NCBI RefSeq assembly: GCF_040115645.1 | Contig: NC_089565.1 | Span: 2,294,001 to 2,358,000, forward strand | Direction: 5' to 3' | DNA: 64,000 nt | Source of the DNA: Euwallacea fornicatus | Taxonomy: Eukaryota > Arthropoda > Insecta > Coleoptera > Curculionidae | Shown here: piece after piece, positions 23,901-35,511 of the stretch | Layout: the number at the start of each line of letters is the position of its first letter | Numbering within the stretch: position 1 is the stretch's first letter | Translations under genes and position numbers: made by a program | Notes under the pieces: model-generated | Databases searched by the model: none | Told to the model about the DNA's origin: nothing | What the model saw: the letters and a program-made list of their open reading frames with translations, nothing else

Positions 23901-26900
23901 GTGTATTTACGTCATTGCTCGCATCTGTATATTATTCCGACTAAAAATAAGGGGTCGTAAAGGAGAGTTTGCGTTTTTCCCTTGAATAAATAATGAATAA
24001 GAGCAGCCGAATGAGATAAATCAGTAAAGTTAATTGAGGTTGTCGACGTTAGGAATTTAACGCATAACCATTAACCTGAGACCATATCACATTTGATATT
24101 TGGCAAATTGATACTCTTATTCATCACTTTACTTATTTATCAAATTCTGCTATTGTGAACGTCTATTACATTTACAGTGAAACTATTTTTACTGGTGAAC
24201 TCAGATGGGATGTTTTATTAGTTCGAACAACATCCATATGTCAGTGTGATATTCAAGTTTCATGCAAATATCCATACTTTTTGCATCCCTCTAGGGCCCT
24301 ACAGTACTGCTTGGAAGATAAAGTCAACATCTTGAGTGATCAAGACTGGATAGTCCATCTTGACGAAGAAACCCTCCTCACAGAGAACTCCATCCGAGGT
24401 ATTCTCAATTTTGCGATGGATGGCAAGCACCATATCGGACAAGGCCTAATTACTTATGCTAATGAAGAAGTAATGAATTGGATTACAACTTTGGCTGACA
24501 GTTTTCGAGTTGCAGACGATATGGGCAAGTTGAGGCTCCAGTTCTACAGTTTTCACAAACCTCTGTTCAGCTTCAAGGGATCGTTTGTTGTTACGCAAGT
24601 GAGTCTATTTATATCTTATACCATTAGTACTGAAAAATTTTGATTACCTAAAATCCTCATATTTATTGCATCACTTCCGCGCAAACGGTAAAAATTCCCA
24701 ACTCAAACATTTTTTCACGGAAAATTAATTTTGTATTTAATTAGACGTTAGTCATGTTTCTCTAATGTATTTTTAAGGTTGTTTATGCATTGTCTCTAGC
24801 CTTTATTCATTATCACATTAGATTCACATGGTGTCGGGGCGTGATTCCTGCAATTCATTTTGAATTAATTCACATTAATTCTAGACTGGCGAGGAAGAAT
24901 TTCCCTTTTAGAAATAATTCGCTAGCGACTGTAACCTTGAGGTCATAATTTCAAAAAGTCTAATTAAATGGAAAATAAATATGTCGATGAATGTTGCATA
25001 TTTCTGCGAAAAAAAGGTCTCTTAAATATTTTTTATAGCGTTAACCATTTTCTGGAAAAAATAATCATTTCCCGACTAATACTAAAGCTCCAAGACTAAA
25101 GATACGTTACGTTATACTTATAAAAGAATAATAACTAAAGAAGACGATGAAAATGCCTTTCAGTTAGGAGAATTTCCCTTTTTCGCATGTTACCGTGCAC
25201 TATTTGAAAAATTTCTTCGGTGTATTTTTCATTGTATCAAACGATTGAATTATGCGATTTCTCAATTGTAGATTAGTGCGTTTTTGTTTTTCAGAGAAAC
25301 GGTTAACGTTATGAAAAATATTTAAGAAATTTTTTTACCGAATAATCAAACTTCCAGAAAATCATATATACTTTTTACCAGCGGGCCACCATATTTTTTG
25401 TTTAAAATGTTCAGGGTCACACCAATGGGGACGCCAGTGGTGAAGGCAAAAACAATTTTTCCCCTTTAAAAGTGTATCTCTACACCTGTTTTACGCTCCG
25501 CACCTTCAATAAAAAGATTTTTAGCTGGAAGGAACTTATTAAGAAAAAATTTAAAAAATATATAATCATATTTTTTTATCTTCCTGTATTTCAAAGAGGA
25601 AACGAACCCATGCTCCTATGAACTTTATTTCTTATTTCAATCATCGTTTACTTACAATAAACAATTAGCAGACTTGTCCTGAGACACCATCTGTACATAC
25701 GAGTGGACAAGACGAATATGCAATGAACAAAATGTCATTGCCAAAAAGACACTTATGTAAAAATAATTTTCTTAGCAATTTTTTAGAAAAATGTTTTAAA
25801 ATTCAATATTTTACAATGGAAAAAAACATAAGTGGAAAAATATGAATTCTATCATGCTTCCTAACTAGACTTTTCTCCAATTTTCCAAAACGCATAACGT
25901 TTCTTTCCTAAGGTCGATCTGCCGATGCAACATCCTGTATACTATCCAATATGAAGAAGAATGTTGAAGAATGTGTGAATTTTTCATTTTGATGAACATT
26001 GAAGATACGTACTGCAGGTGTTATGTGAGATTTAGTGAGTGCAAGCGAAGGGCTTGCACTTACCAAAACCCCGTATACATAACAGCGAAACAGGTACTGT
26101 GTTAATTACAGAGTATGATCGATATGCATAAGTGCGATAAATCGTTCCAATAAAGAAATAAACATATAACGATATAACATAAATATTTCCATTACGAGCT
26201 GATAATCTTAATTAATTGGTTAAGTTTTCGAAGTCCTGGTCAATTGTTGTAACGTTACTCCTTTGAAATTACCACAATGTTTGCCCGACCGTATTTTTTC
26301 AAAGCAAACCAAAATAGTCCATAAAGACTATCATTGATAACAGTTTACTCCAATTAAGTCCAAGAGTTCATGTAACGTATCAGAGATTGAGTAGTTTTTA
26401 TTGAGGACTTGGTCACTGAGCAATCCATTCCCAATTTCATGTGGAAATTGTTTCTCATATCACTCAAGTGAACAAATAGATATGTTGCTAACTATATAGG
26501 TATTTTATCGATGGCCTTGATCTCCTTTCAATGATCTTGAGTGTCAAAGAATGTGTATTAATTTTATTGAATGTGTGAATGTGCAAGTTGAACTATATAT
26601 TTGAATTTGATTGTTCATATCAGTAAGGATTCACTACGGGATTTACGGGTGTGTTTACTGATTATATTCTTCATATTACCTGTAAATAAAGTATGAATGT
26701 ATAGTTAGTTCCGTATAACAATGCTCGAGTCGCTGACAATGATGATGTTTTTTTTGTTAAATTCGCGATTCAGCTATATTTTTGATTTTCACGTTACATA
26801 AAAGGTAATGTGCGAATTATTATATACATATATATAAAACAATGTGTTAGCACATGCAGAAAAAGGATAACCCGATGAAGGATCTCCTAGTTTCAGATGG

Positions 26901-29900
26901 ATAACTGTGAAAGAGTTTTGCATTTAATAATCGCAAAGGTGTTAGGATCCACTGATTCACGTCCGAGTACAAGATTAGGGTGACTTGAAAAATTTCTCGA
27001 AGGTTGTACAAACTCGGGTGTAGGAGGGGAGGGAGGGCGGGAGGGGGGGGGTTACTTTGCCAGCTTAGGATGGCCTCTCTTCGAAGTTCAACACGATCTT
27101 AAACAATGATCACGTGTTTTCATGAGCTGTTTATAAAAAAGTGGCATTTTCCTGAAATGCGTCACCAGCATATTTTTTCCCTCCGCGGTTTTATCTGTAT
27201 GTTGCAAATTTTACGACTTGTGTCAGTATCATTGTCCTTTCCTTAAACTGCCTATAAATCCTGTCGTTGCGACTATAGAAGATCGCCGTGGACGGTGCGA
27301 AACTACTAGGAACTTTGGAGTAAGTGCATCTAGTATGCAACAAGTCCTTCCGCGGTATGAAGAGACTGAGCTGCTCCCTCGAAGACCCGGATCCGAAAGG
27401 GCCTTAACGGCTCGAGATGACAGCTTTCTCGTTTGTATTGCTTGGAGGAATTAAGCAACTGAGACAATTTCCCTTCGAATCCATTTGCAAGAAGAGAGAA
27501 ATGTAAACGAAGGTGATTGGACCGTTAGGAGGCGACTTCATGCTGCTGGATCATCTTCTAGGGTTAAAGTCAACGGGGGTTCCCCCTTCTCGTCGATACC
27601 GGATTGCGAGGTTGAATTTTGCACGAGCACAGTTAGCTCGGACAGCAGAGGATTGGAGTCCCGTATTGCTTTCCGATAAATATCGATTTTGTCTTACTGC
27701 CTCAGACAGATGTGTGAGAGTGTAGCGACGACCCCTCCAAAGATATGTTCGAGAGCATGTTGCTGAATGACTTTCATTTGGTGGAGGCTCAATTGTGACA
27801 TGGGAAGGAACTTTTTTAAAGCCCGTACGGACTTTGTCTTTGTCTAAAATTGGACTCCAATGCGTTCAAGTACATAATAGAGGTTCTCGAAGACCACGTT
27901 GTACCCGTTCATGATTAATCTTGCGAAGAACGAAACCTTCATGCATGACATCAAACTGGTCACGTGGTTCCCGCATTTCTCGACTTGGTTCAAATCACGC
28001 GATTTGTCTGGTCTGTTCGAAGTCCGAATTTGAATCTGATGGAGAATGTTTGGGACGAAATAAAGAAACACTTATGGAGACACGTGCCGGTTCCTAAAAA
28101 TTCCGGGGAGTTTCGCGGAATGTCGGTGCGAGAATGGGACAATATTCCGAAGAGTTTGATTCAACCTGATTCGAAGCTTGAATCGTTATCTACGAGCTGT
28201 TATCACTGCTAGAGGAGGAAATACTCGGTACTGAAATTTCATGGTAGGGATAAATGCATGTTCTTCAACTCTCCGTTCAACGGCAAGGTGTGTGAGCTCA
28301 CGATAAAATAAAATTTTTTCATATTTTTTTGCAAATTTCATATTTAGAGTACTTTTCAGGAACATAAAAAGCAACTATTTCTTCAATACAGAAATATATT
28401 TTTTTTTATGTCAATAGCTTTCATATGGTATATTCTTCTGATGGACCCTACCCGTTTGAATGTGAAATCTATAACGCACCTGTTCAGCAGAGGGTTAATT
28501 TTATTATTTTTAATGCATTTTGCAGCAAGAACAAGAATTCCTTTTTATTCGAGCAATCACGACAAAATCACCGCATACGGTTAGTAAATTGTGTTACAGG
28601 CGAAAGAAGTTTGAATAAACTATAAACTATTAAATTAAATGTAAATTACGAAATGAACTTGTTTTTATGCTCAAGAGTGTATTCGAAATTGTCATTACTC
28701 AAAATTTAGCCCGATCTGTTTCTTTTCACTGGAAATGTATCAACGATCTAAATAATCTAATCTACTTTTACTCAAATTGATTATTTTCTCGGAATAAAGG
28801 TTTCGTTGATGCAATACGTCCTTGATGAAATCAATTTAGAAAATCCAATTGCAATGAAAAATGAGAGAACGATCAAGGGTCACAAGGATTAAAGATGAAG
28901 AGGTTTTTCAAGGAAGAAAATTCTTAATAGCTGCAGTTATTCTAAAATTTCATTTATTACAAAAGCTCATACTTAACAGGATACGTACTATATTTTATTG
29001 TTTTACTACCGATTGCGTATCATTTTTATTGATTAACTGCAAATAGGAAATGTACAAATGGAATCAACGTCTTTAATTGACCTAGTAATCGACTATTAAT
29101 AACTTTTCCACCTCATAAATTAAGCTGTGTATTGAAAATCAATTCTGATACAGAGAGAGATTAAAGTCCTCAATGAATTCGTGACAATTACTAAAACATT
29201 TTCGTGGCAATGCCCAAACACTTTAAATTTTATTTTTAATCGTGCCCTTTTTGACTTTACGAGCAATAAATGAAGATGAGCCATTCATTAGATAAATGTT
29301 TTTAAAGAGAAATTCCTGTATTTTTTCCCGTGATCCGTGTTGCATTTATTGGACGAAAGAAGTTTTGATGAGAATCAAGTTCCTTCGTTGATATTTGTTA
29401 TGAGTTCGGAACTCTCACGTAGGAAATCGAACGAACACCCTTTACTTAATTGTCCAATAAATACCGCGTATTTAATTGTCCTTTCCCGGCGTGCTGGTTG
29501 CCTTTCGAAGTCACCTTCCGTGTCCTATTCGCCTTTGTTGAGATTTAAACTGAGTCCGATTTCAACCCAGTAAAAATAGAAAACATTAATGGGCCCAAAA
29601 CGATTTGAGTAGTTCACAAAAATTCGCATTATTAAACGGGATCAGTTCAACGTTTGAAGCTTAGTCTTAAACTTACAGTACATTTCATGACCTGAGAACA
29701 GTTTTACGATAATTACTAATCTTGATGTTATTTATATTTGAATGCATAATGAAGAGGATCTTGTACGCTCAACGACTCATTGAGGTCAGGCTAATTCACT
29801 TTAAACTCGTTAGATATATTTTACTGATGTTAATGAGCTTAGACGTAAATATTTAACCCTCGTTAACCTCATAGGTCTTGTGTCAAAAAACCTTTCGTGC

Positions 29901-30915
29901 ATTTGTAATTTTATACCGGATGATTCATTAATTATTACGGTTAAAAGGGTTATATTCTGATAACTATTATCTATATTATAATCTTTGATTCGTAACAAAA
30001 GCGTGCGTAGTCATAATTTGAATGACTAATTCTCAATGGAAGATAATAGTTAATTATTGTTCGAGTTGAATGGATATATCAGATGTTTGATATACATTTT
30101 TTTTTACACGCGCCACATGGGCTTTTATGTCTTACATTTTTAGCCCCACGTTTAGCTCTGCTCTGTTAAGAGTTACAATTATAAAACTCTAACATAACAA
30201 GTGATGTATTTTATATAACCGTTCGCTGATACTGTTTCTCTTGCGGTTTCTTTCGAATCAAACGTTTTGACAAAATTTCGTAAACTATGAGAAATGACTA
30301 AAAAAATATGTTTCGTTTATTGCAATGTTTCTCCCATTGTAGGTAGCAGCTGAACGGGCGGTGTCATTCGACAACGGACGCGACGGCTCCATTGCAGAAG
30401 ACTGCTTCTTCGCCATGAAAGCCTACAGCATGGGCTACAGCTTCAACTTCATTGAAGGAGACATGTGGGAAAAATCTCCGTTTACCATAATCGATTTCAT
30501 CCAGCAACGAAAACGCTGGTTGCAAGGCATACTTCTCGTAGTACATTCCAAATCCATACCCATCCGATACAAACTATTTCTTGCATGTTCCTGTTACAGT
30601 TGGGTAACTTTACCCCTATCTATCAGCAATATTTTACTCGCCGCATGGTTCCCCATACCTTGTCCTTCAATAATGGACTTTATAGTGGTATTTGCCGCCG
30701 GCGTTAATATCTACATGTTCATTTTTGGCGTTCTCAAGTCTTTCAACGTATATCGATTCGGATTGCCGAGGTTCTTTTTGTGCATTTTGGGAGCTGTGGC
30801 CGTGATGCCCTTCAATTTAGTTATTGAGAATATTGCCGTGATATGGGGCTATTTCGGTCATAAACATAAATTCTACGTGGTGAACAAAAACATCGGAACC
30901 CCAGTGACTGTGTAA
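17902..30915 (+). CDS. egh: egghead, beta-1,4-mannosyltransferase of glycosphingolipid synthesis
   Basis: Three exons, 17902-18452, 24295-24598 and 30343-30915, give 475 aa, close to the known fly protein. Egghead adds mannose to glucosylceramide (mactosylceramide synthesis) in the Golgi/ER membrane and is needed for epithelial and germline patterning in Drosophila. Seen here are an N-terminal membrane segment (HLLHCLLFLMVLSLF), a second one in LYALRFVTFLSLPQVIF, the family-2 glycosyltransferase core (DWIVHLDEETLL, GSIAEDCFFAMKAYSMGY, QQRKRWLQG) and C-terminal membrane spans (VVFAAGVNIYMFIFGV). The C-terminus KHKFYVVNKNIG also fits. All junctions are GT-AG and in phase. Introns of 5,842 and 5,744 bp are filled in part by transposon remnants, unlike the short introns of neighbouring genes. 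Confidence 0.95.
18453..19750. other. egghead intron 1, AT-rich, nothing recognised
   Basis: No ORF or repeat that I can name in the 5' part of the first large intron. Confidence 0.4.
19780..20720 (+). mobile_element. decayed Tc1-like transposase, truncated
   Basis: Two open segments align with a Tc1 transposase: a DNA-binding part at 19787-20170 (RLKKGTIRAIIKKYQRTGSI, KRKHFSVKKLKG) and a catalytic part at 20519-20716 (MIWGCFSDFGIGPLH, FYFQHDNDPKHSSK). They are in different frames, separated by about 350 bp of degraded sequence, and the second stops before the final catalytic glutamate region. Inverted terminal repeats were not found. This is an old inactive copy in egghead intron 1. Confidence 0.8.
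21441..22437 (-). mobile_element. Tc1/mariner-type element with TIRs and DD38E spacing, inactive
   Basis: Terminal inverted repeats CACTACAGCTCAAAAGTATT (left) and CACTACCGCTCTAAAGTGTT (right, read inward) both continue TTGGGC and are flanked by TA, giving an element of about 997 bp. The minus-strand frame at 22033-21620 carries the second aspartate in LQDNDPQH and the glutamate in SPDLNLIELLW; 38 residues lie between them, not the usual 34. The first acidic residue, expected in a WSDE-like motif, is His (LWTHELKF), and the frame breaks upstream, so the copy is dead. Lies in egghead intron 1 and almost abuts the next element. Confidence 0.85.
22444..23927 (+). mobile_element. Tc1 (DD34E) transposon, nearly intact ends, transposase with frameshift and stop
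   Basis: A 14-bp perfect inverted end, CAGATGCGAGCAAT, is present at 22444 and, inverted, at 23927; both ends sit beside TA, the Tc1/mariner target. Element length is 1,484 bp. The transposase starts at 22786 (MGRNKHCSSDERRL) and ends at 23647. It contains ILWSDESK, QQDNDPKHTA and SPDLNPVENLW, with exactly 34 residues between the last two catalytic acids. One frameshift, between about 22920 and 22970, and one in-frame TGA at 23159-23161 inactivate it. Well-preserved ends suggest a fairly recent insertion. It lies in egghead intron 1. Confidence 0.92.
24599..27010. other. egghead intron 2, 5' part, nothing recognised
   Basis: AT-rich with only short chance ORFs. No repeats identified by eye. 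Confidence 0.35.
27024..27051 (+). other. G-quadruplex-prone run
   Basis: Five runs of three or more G separated by single bases (GGGGAGGGAGGGCGGGAG followed by a run of G), in otherwise AT-rich intron sequence. It fits the G3+N1-7 quadruplex pattern on the coding strand of egghead intron 2. Confidence 0.75.
27218..28250 (+). mobile_element. heavily decayed Tc1-like transposase
   Basis: Fragments in several frames match a Tc1 transposase in order: a DNA-binding part (NFGVSASSMQQVLPRYEE, GDWTVRRRLHAAG), the first catalytic region (WSPVLLSDKYRF) and the C-terminus (RSPNLNLMENVWDEIKKHL, VREWDNIPKSLIQ). Many stops and shifts separate them; the middle aspartate motif is not clear. Lies in egghead intron 2. 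TIRs not located. Confidence 0.82.
28251..30342. other. egghead intron 2, 3' part, nothing recognised
   Basis: About 2.1 kb without a recognisable gene, RNA or repeat. Confidence 0.35.
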
Positions 30916-32990
30916 GAGCCGTGTAGTTCATCCTAGTCTTCTTTGTTTTGTTATCTGTGATAGTTGAAGTAAAGAGTAAGATCTCATGATTATTTGTGTA
31001 AGTAGACCTTTCAATAAACATCGCACTAACATTAAGTTTTATGGCTAGTACAGAGAGGATTGACTATTTTCTTCATGGCCAGCCCTAAACACAATTTTTA
31101 AATTGTTTTTTTTTATGTGTGAATCACCAGAATCTTCTGTCGAGTTAAAAAAAAAAACAGGTGTTACAATCTCTAAAGAAAATAACGATTTTATTTTTTA
31201 TATCCTGCATATTTTTCTTAAATTAATTTGATTTCTCGATTTTAAATCTGTATGAATAGATATGGTCGATGTACATGTCTAAAGAAGCAGCATCTATCGA
31301 TGGTGGGACCATAAAACTACAATCAGGACAAACCGGAAAATTTGTTATGTACTAATGTTATCTAGGGCCAACGATAATAGAAGGCTTACAGTATTGCTTG
31401 TTTCCATAGGGAGTTGGGTTTCCATTAGAAACAACGTTGTAGAGATTACTGAGTCACTTCGCCGATTTTTGATTTTGTGTTTTTTTACTTTACGTTAACG
31501 CTATATCAACGTCGACCCATAAAATAGTTGGATTTATATTTTCGTTAACATAAACCGTAAGACATGACATCCGTCATTATCTAACATCAATATAATTTAT
31601 AATATTGAATATTAACGAACGTCTAACGGTTCACATTAACGAAACTACAAGCTCAACTTAACTCCAACCCACATTATCTCCATAGAAAAACTATGTTGTT
31701 GAAAAACAAATCACCCCAATAGTTATATTCTATTAAACATTATTAAATCCTTAGATATTAATATGTGATTACATGTATAACATTTCGCGAAAATCATTTT
31801 AAAGAAATCGTTTTATAGGAAAAATCCAAAAGCAAAATCAAAATTCTCATGAACTCTCTTACAGCGGTTTGACGTCACAGAGCGGTATAGTGTACTGTAA
31901 CCAGACGGTGCGGTATGAAATAAATTTAAGATTAGCGAACAAATTTGGCTTTTACTGACCTACATTGTATTACTACTATCTAGAAGAACCATATTTTGAA
32001 TTTTTTGTCGCAAACTACTTGTGGTTGCAAATAATCTGATTTGGAATCAATAATCTGAACTGAAACGTAAAACGTCACATAATGGTCAATGCTTATTTCC
32101 TTATTGATTATACTGCTAGCGATGAACCGCCAGGGTCTTGTGGATTTACGACGCAACTTGTAAATCCCCGGCACTAATAAAAGTGGATTGGCCGGAAACC
32201 GAGAATTAATTTAACTTGCTTGTGCATCTCTATTTATTACCTCGAGAATAACACGAAGGATAAATTTGCTTTGTCCTGGTGCAATCAGTGTAAAACGCAA
32301 TAAGTGTTTCTGTATAAATTAACACCCACATGGCTAAGATATTATAAAATACGAAAATAAAAATAAGAGAATGGACTAACTGGAATAATGACTCAACATG
32401 CAATGCCAGCTGAAACAGCTCTATTCATAATAGTGACCTGTTCGGTTATATTAGCCATGATTCAGTACAAAAAGGCAGCGAAAACATTGCACTAAAATCT
32501 TTATGGCTCATGGTAAAAAGCATCCTGTATGGGTAAAACTACTCTGGTTTCAAGCATACTCTGTTAATTTGAGGAAATCGCATAATTGTATAAAACCTAT
32601 CGTGTTACAGTTCTACGTAACTTGGACTAACCGATTATCAGGTATTACAATTTTAAGTATAAACAACCTGAATCATCGCGTATTTATGCTAGCGAATCCG
32701 TGAGAAAGGCTAGCAATTTTCACTCTACATAGATCAATATTTAACAGATAATATATACAATTTACAATAATCTACATTACCAGGGGAACACTTACAGCGA
32801 CCCGCATTAATGTTCGCACACCATAGCAGTTAAGTATTTGCTGCTTTTAAACTAAGCTGTTTGTAAAATTAATTCTTTGTTTTATAATAAGTTAAATCAC
32901 ACATTGTAAATACTCAAAAGACAGTTTTTATTTCTCTAATTCATAGACATTTTTTACTAATCGATATTAAGTAAAATACTGCTTAAATTT
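30916..32990. other. egghead 3' region and intergenic DNA
   Basis: An AATAAA at 31013 follows the egghead stop and may be its poly(A) signal. A perfect CRE-like octamer TGACGTCA occurs at 31870. No gene recognised. Confidence 0.4.
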
Positions 32991-32992
32991 AA

Positions 32993-34228
32993 CACAACAA
33001 AAATATTCAGGCACCTGACATGTTATGCAGTTTGACCGTCCTATTCTGCCGATTTTTTCTGAATTGTAATGTTTGTAAAAGTAGCCTTAAGCGCTACCTC
33101 ACAGAATTACTTTAGCTGTGAAAATGCCACGAAAAGACAAAAATACGACATTTTATATACTCCAACTTGTGATTTATCATTACGAGAAAGGAAAATCACA
33201 GAGATAAATTAGTAGATTATTGAAATTAGACGAGAGTACTGTAACTGATATCATAAAAAGGTATAAGCATGAATACAGAATACAATTTATCCCTCAAGAA
33301 GATCGTCCAAAATTCTTGGACGATCGCGATAAACGCAATATTATGAAGAAAATGAAGAATGATCTTACTGTGAGTACTAAAGCATTAGCAGCAGATTTGT
33401 TTCAAGAAACTGGAAAAAAGTTCATGCATCTACAGGGTGTCGAATGATTAGTGAAAATAGATACCGTGGTTTTTCCCCAGAATGCCCGGGAAAGGCCATA
33501 TTTTAACGATTTTAATCGAAACAGAAGATTATTGTTTGCCGATCGATACATTTCTAATGAAGATACTTAGTGGAATAATGTGATATTTTTTGATGAAAGC
33601 AAATACAATATGATTGGTTCAGATGGACATAAATTTATATGGCTTCCAGTGAATAAGGAGCTTCTTGTTAAAAATCTCAGACCAGCCCTGTAACACGGCG
33701 GAGAAAGTGTTATGATTTGGGGCTGTATTTCGACTTCTGGAGTGGGCGAATTAGTTTCCACTGATGGCATCACAGACAAAAATAATTATTTAACCCTTTG
33801 AAAAAAAAGTTTTATTAAAAGTGCTACTAATATGAATATTCGACAAAGTTTCAAGTTCTATCAGGATAATAATCCGAAACACAATCCGCATATTGTACAA
33901 GAATATCGTGTAATTGCCCAAAAATATTACATCCTTCTCCACAGTCATCGGATCTAAATCCCATAGAAAATTTACTAGGCTACTTTGATCGGAAGATCAG
34001 AACATCACCCATAAAACTCAAAAATTAGTTAAAGCTACGATTAACTGAAGAATGGTCAAGTATTCCACTGTCATACTTAAATAAAATTATTTCTAATATG
34101 TCTGGACGATTAAGGTATGTAATTAAACCAAAGGACTATACTACTAAGTATTAAAATTGTCAAAATATATTATACGTTGATTAAAAAGGAATAATTCGTG
34201 AAGTGTCCGAATATTTTTACTCTGTAAA
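32993..34228 (+). mobile_element. decayed Tc1-like element with imperfect TIRs
   Basis: The left end contains AAAAATATTCAGGCACCTGA near 33000, and the right end read inward contains AAAAATATTCGGACACTTCA near 34200-34220, an imperfect inverted pair. Between them the + strand encodes a broken transposase starting near 33124 (MPRKDKNTTFYILQ), an HTH (LDESTVTDIIKRYKHEYRI), the first catalytic motif IFFDESKYNMIGSDG, GESVMIWGCISTSG and FKFYQDNNPKHN. Stops and shifts are frequent. It is intergenic, between egghead and IMMP1L. Confidence 0.82.
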
Positions 34229-34461
34229 ATGTAAGCAGTATTTCGCTCAATATTGATTAATAAAAAATGTGTGTAAATTAGGGGAATAAAAATTATGTTT
34301 TGGGTATCTGGAATGTGCGATTTAAGTTATTAAAATAAGAATGTGTATTAGTTTTACAACCAGCTTAGTTTAAAAAAGACAAATCCCTAACTACTATAGT
34401 GTTCGAATATTAATCGGCCCAGTGTACGAGATCGGCGGATATTTCTGTTGAGAAATACATA

Positions 34462-35511
34462 CAGTGTGACCTATTTTTTTGGGATCAGTCTGTAAAAAGT
34501 TCATTGATGGTGCGATTTAACTCGGTTTTTTAAAATTATAGAGCTTGATAAACTGCACATTTTCAGCAAAAATGACCTGGTTGACGTAAAATTTAAGGCC
34601 TACTGTGACAGTTTCTAGAAGCGAAATTTTAATAAATCATATTAGAGATTTTTTTAGAAAAAATCTGTGCACGCCGCTGAATTGACCATCCCCCCAAAAC
34701 GGGCTTGTACAAAATTTAGTAATAACGATATCGTAGAAGAATTAAAAATGCACACTGGGTACTTACTCACATCTTCTTATACTTTCTCTGGGTATGTTAC
34801 GGCCCAAACTAACCATTCTAACACTGTTTCGGGGATTGTCGTTAAAATATTGCAAAATTTGGGGGGTACTTAAAGAAGAAGTCCACGACGTCCATTTTGC
34901 CTCGTTACTTCGAGTTACTGGTTCTATCTGGATGTCTGACTCTGTTGATTTCTGCATTCTGCCGCAGCTTCTGCTGCCGAGCGCACGTTGTCGCCAACAA
35001 GACGAACAATTTCTGTTTCTTCTCTTACACTTAAATTTTTCATAATTACAAAGATTAATAATTGAATTTGTATCAAGTACAAATGAGTTCTAATATCGTT
35101 GCTGATGCGTTGTTGATGATTTGTTGCGTTTGTTTGACAGTTGAACACTTCACTTGCTCTTCATAGCCCACTATGAATTTTTGAATATAAATAGCTACCG
35201 AGGGTGCACTTTTAATTCTTTTACAAAATCGTTATTATTCAAAATTTTTCGATAAAATTTTGTACAGGCCTGTTTTGAGGGGTGGTCAATCCAGTGGTGC
35301 GCACAGATTCTTTCTAAAAAATTGTCTAATATGATTTATTAAAATTTCGCTCCTAGAAACTGTCATAGTAGGCCTTGAATTTCATGTCAACCCGGCCATT
35401 TTTGATGAAAATGTGCGGTTTAACAAGCTCTATAATTCAAAAAAATCCGGGCTAAATCGCACCATCAATAAACTTTTTACAAACTGACCCCAAAATAAAT
35501 AAGTCACACTG
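34462..35511. mobile_element. long-TIR non-autonomous Tc1/mariner-like element
   Basis: The two ends form an inverted repeat of about 250 bp that I traced base by base, at roughly 88% identity, starting CAGTGTGACCTATTT on the left and CAGTGTGACTTATTT on the right; both are flanked by TA. Arms are about 34462-34716 and 35262-35511. The about 540-bp centre retains only the N-terminal HTH part of a transposase on the - strand in two frames (NLSVREETEIVRLVGDN; STPQILQYFNDNPRNSVR, LGRNIPRESIRR), with no DDE region. So it is an internally deleted derivative whose movement would need a relative's enzyme. Confidence 0.88.
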
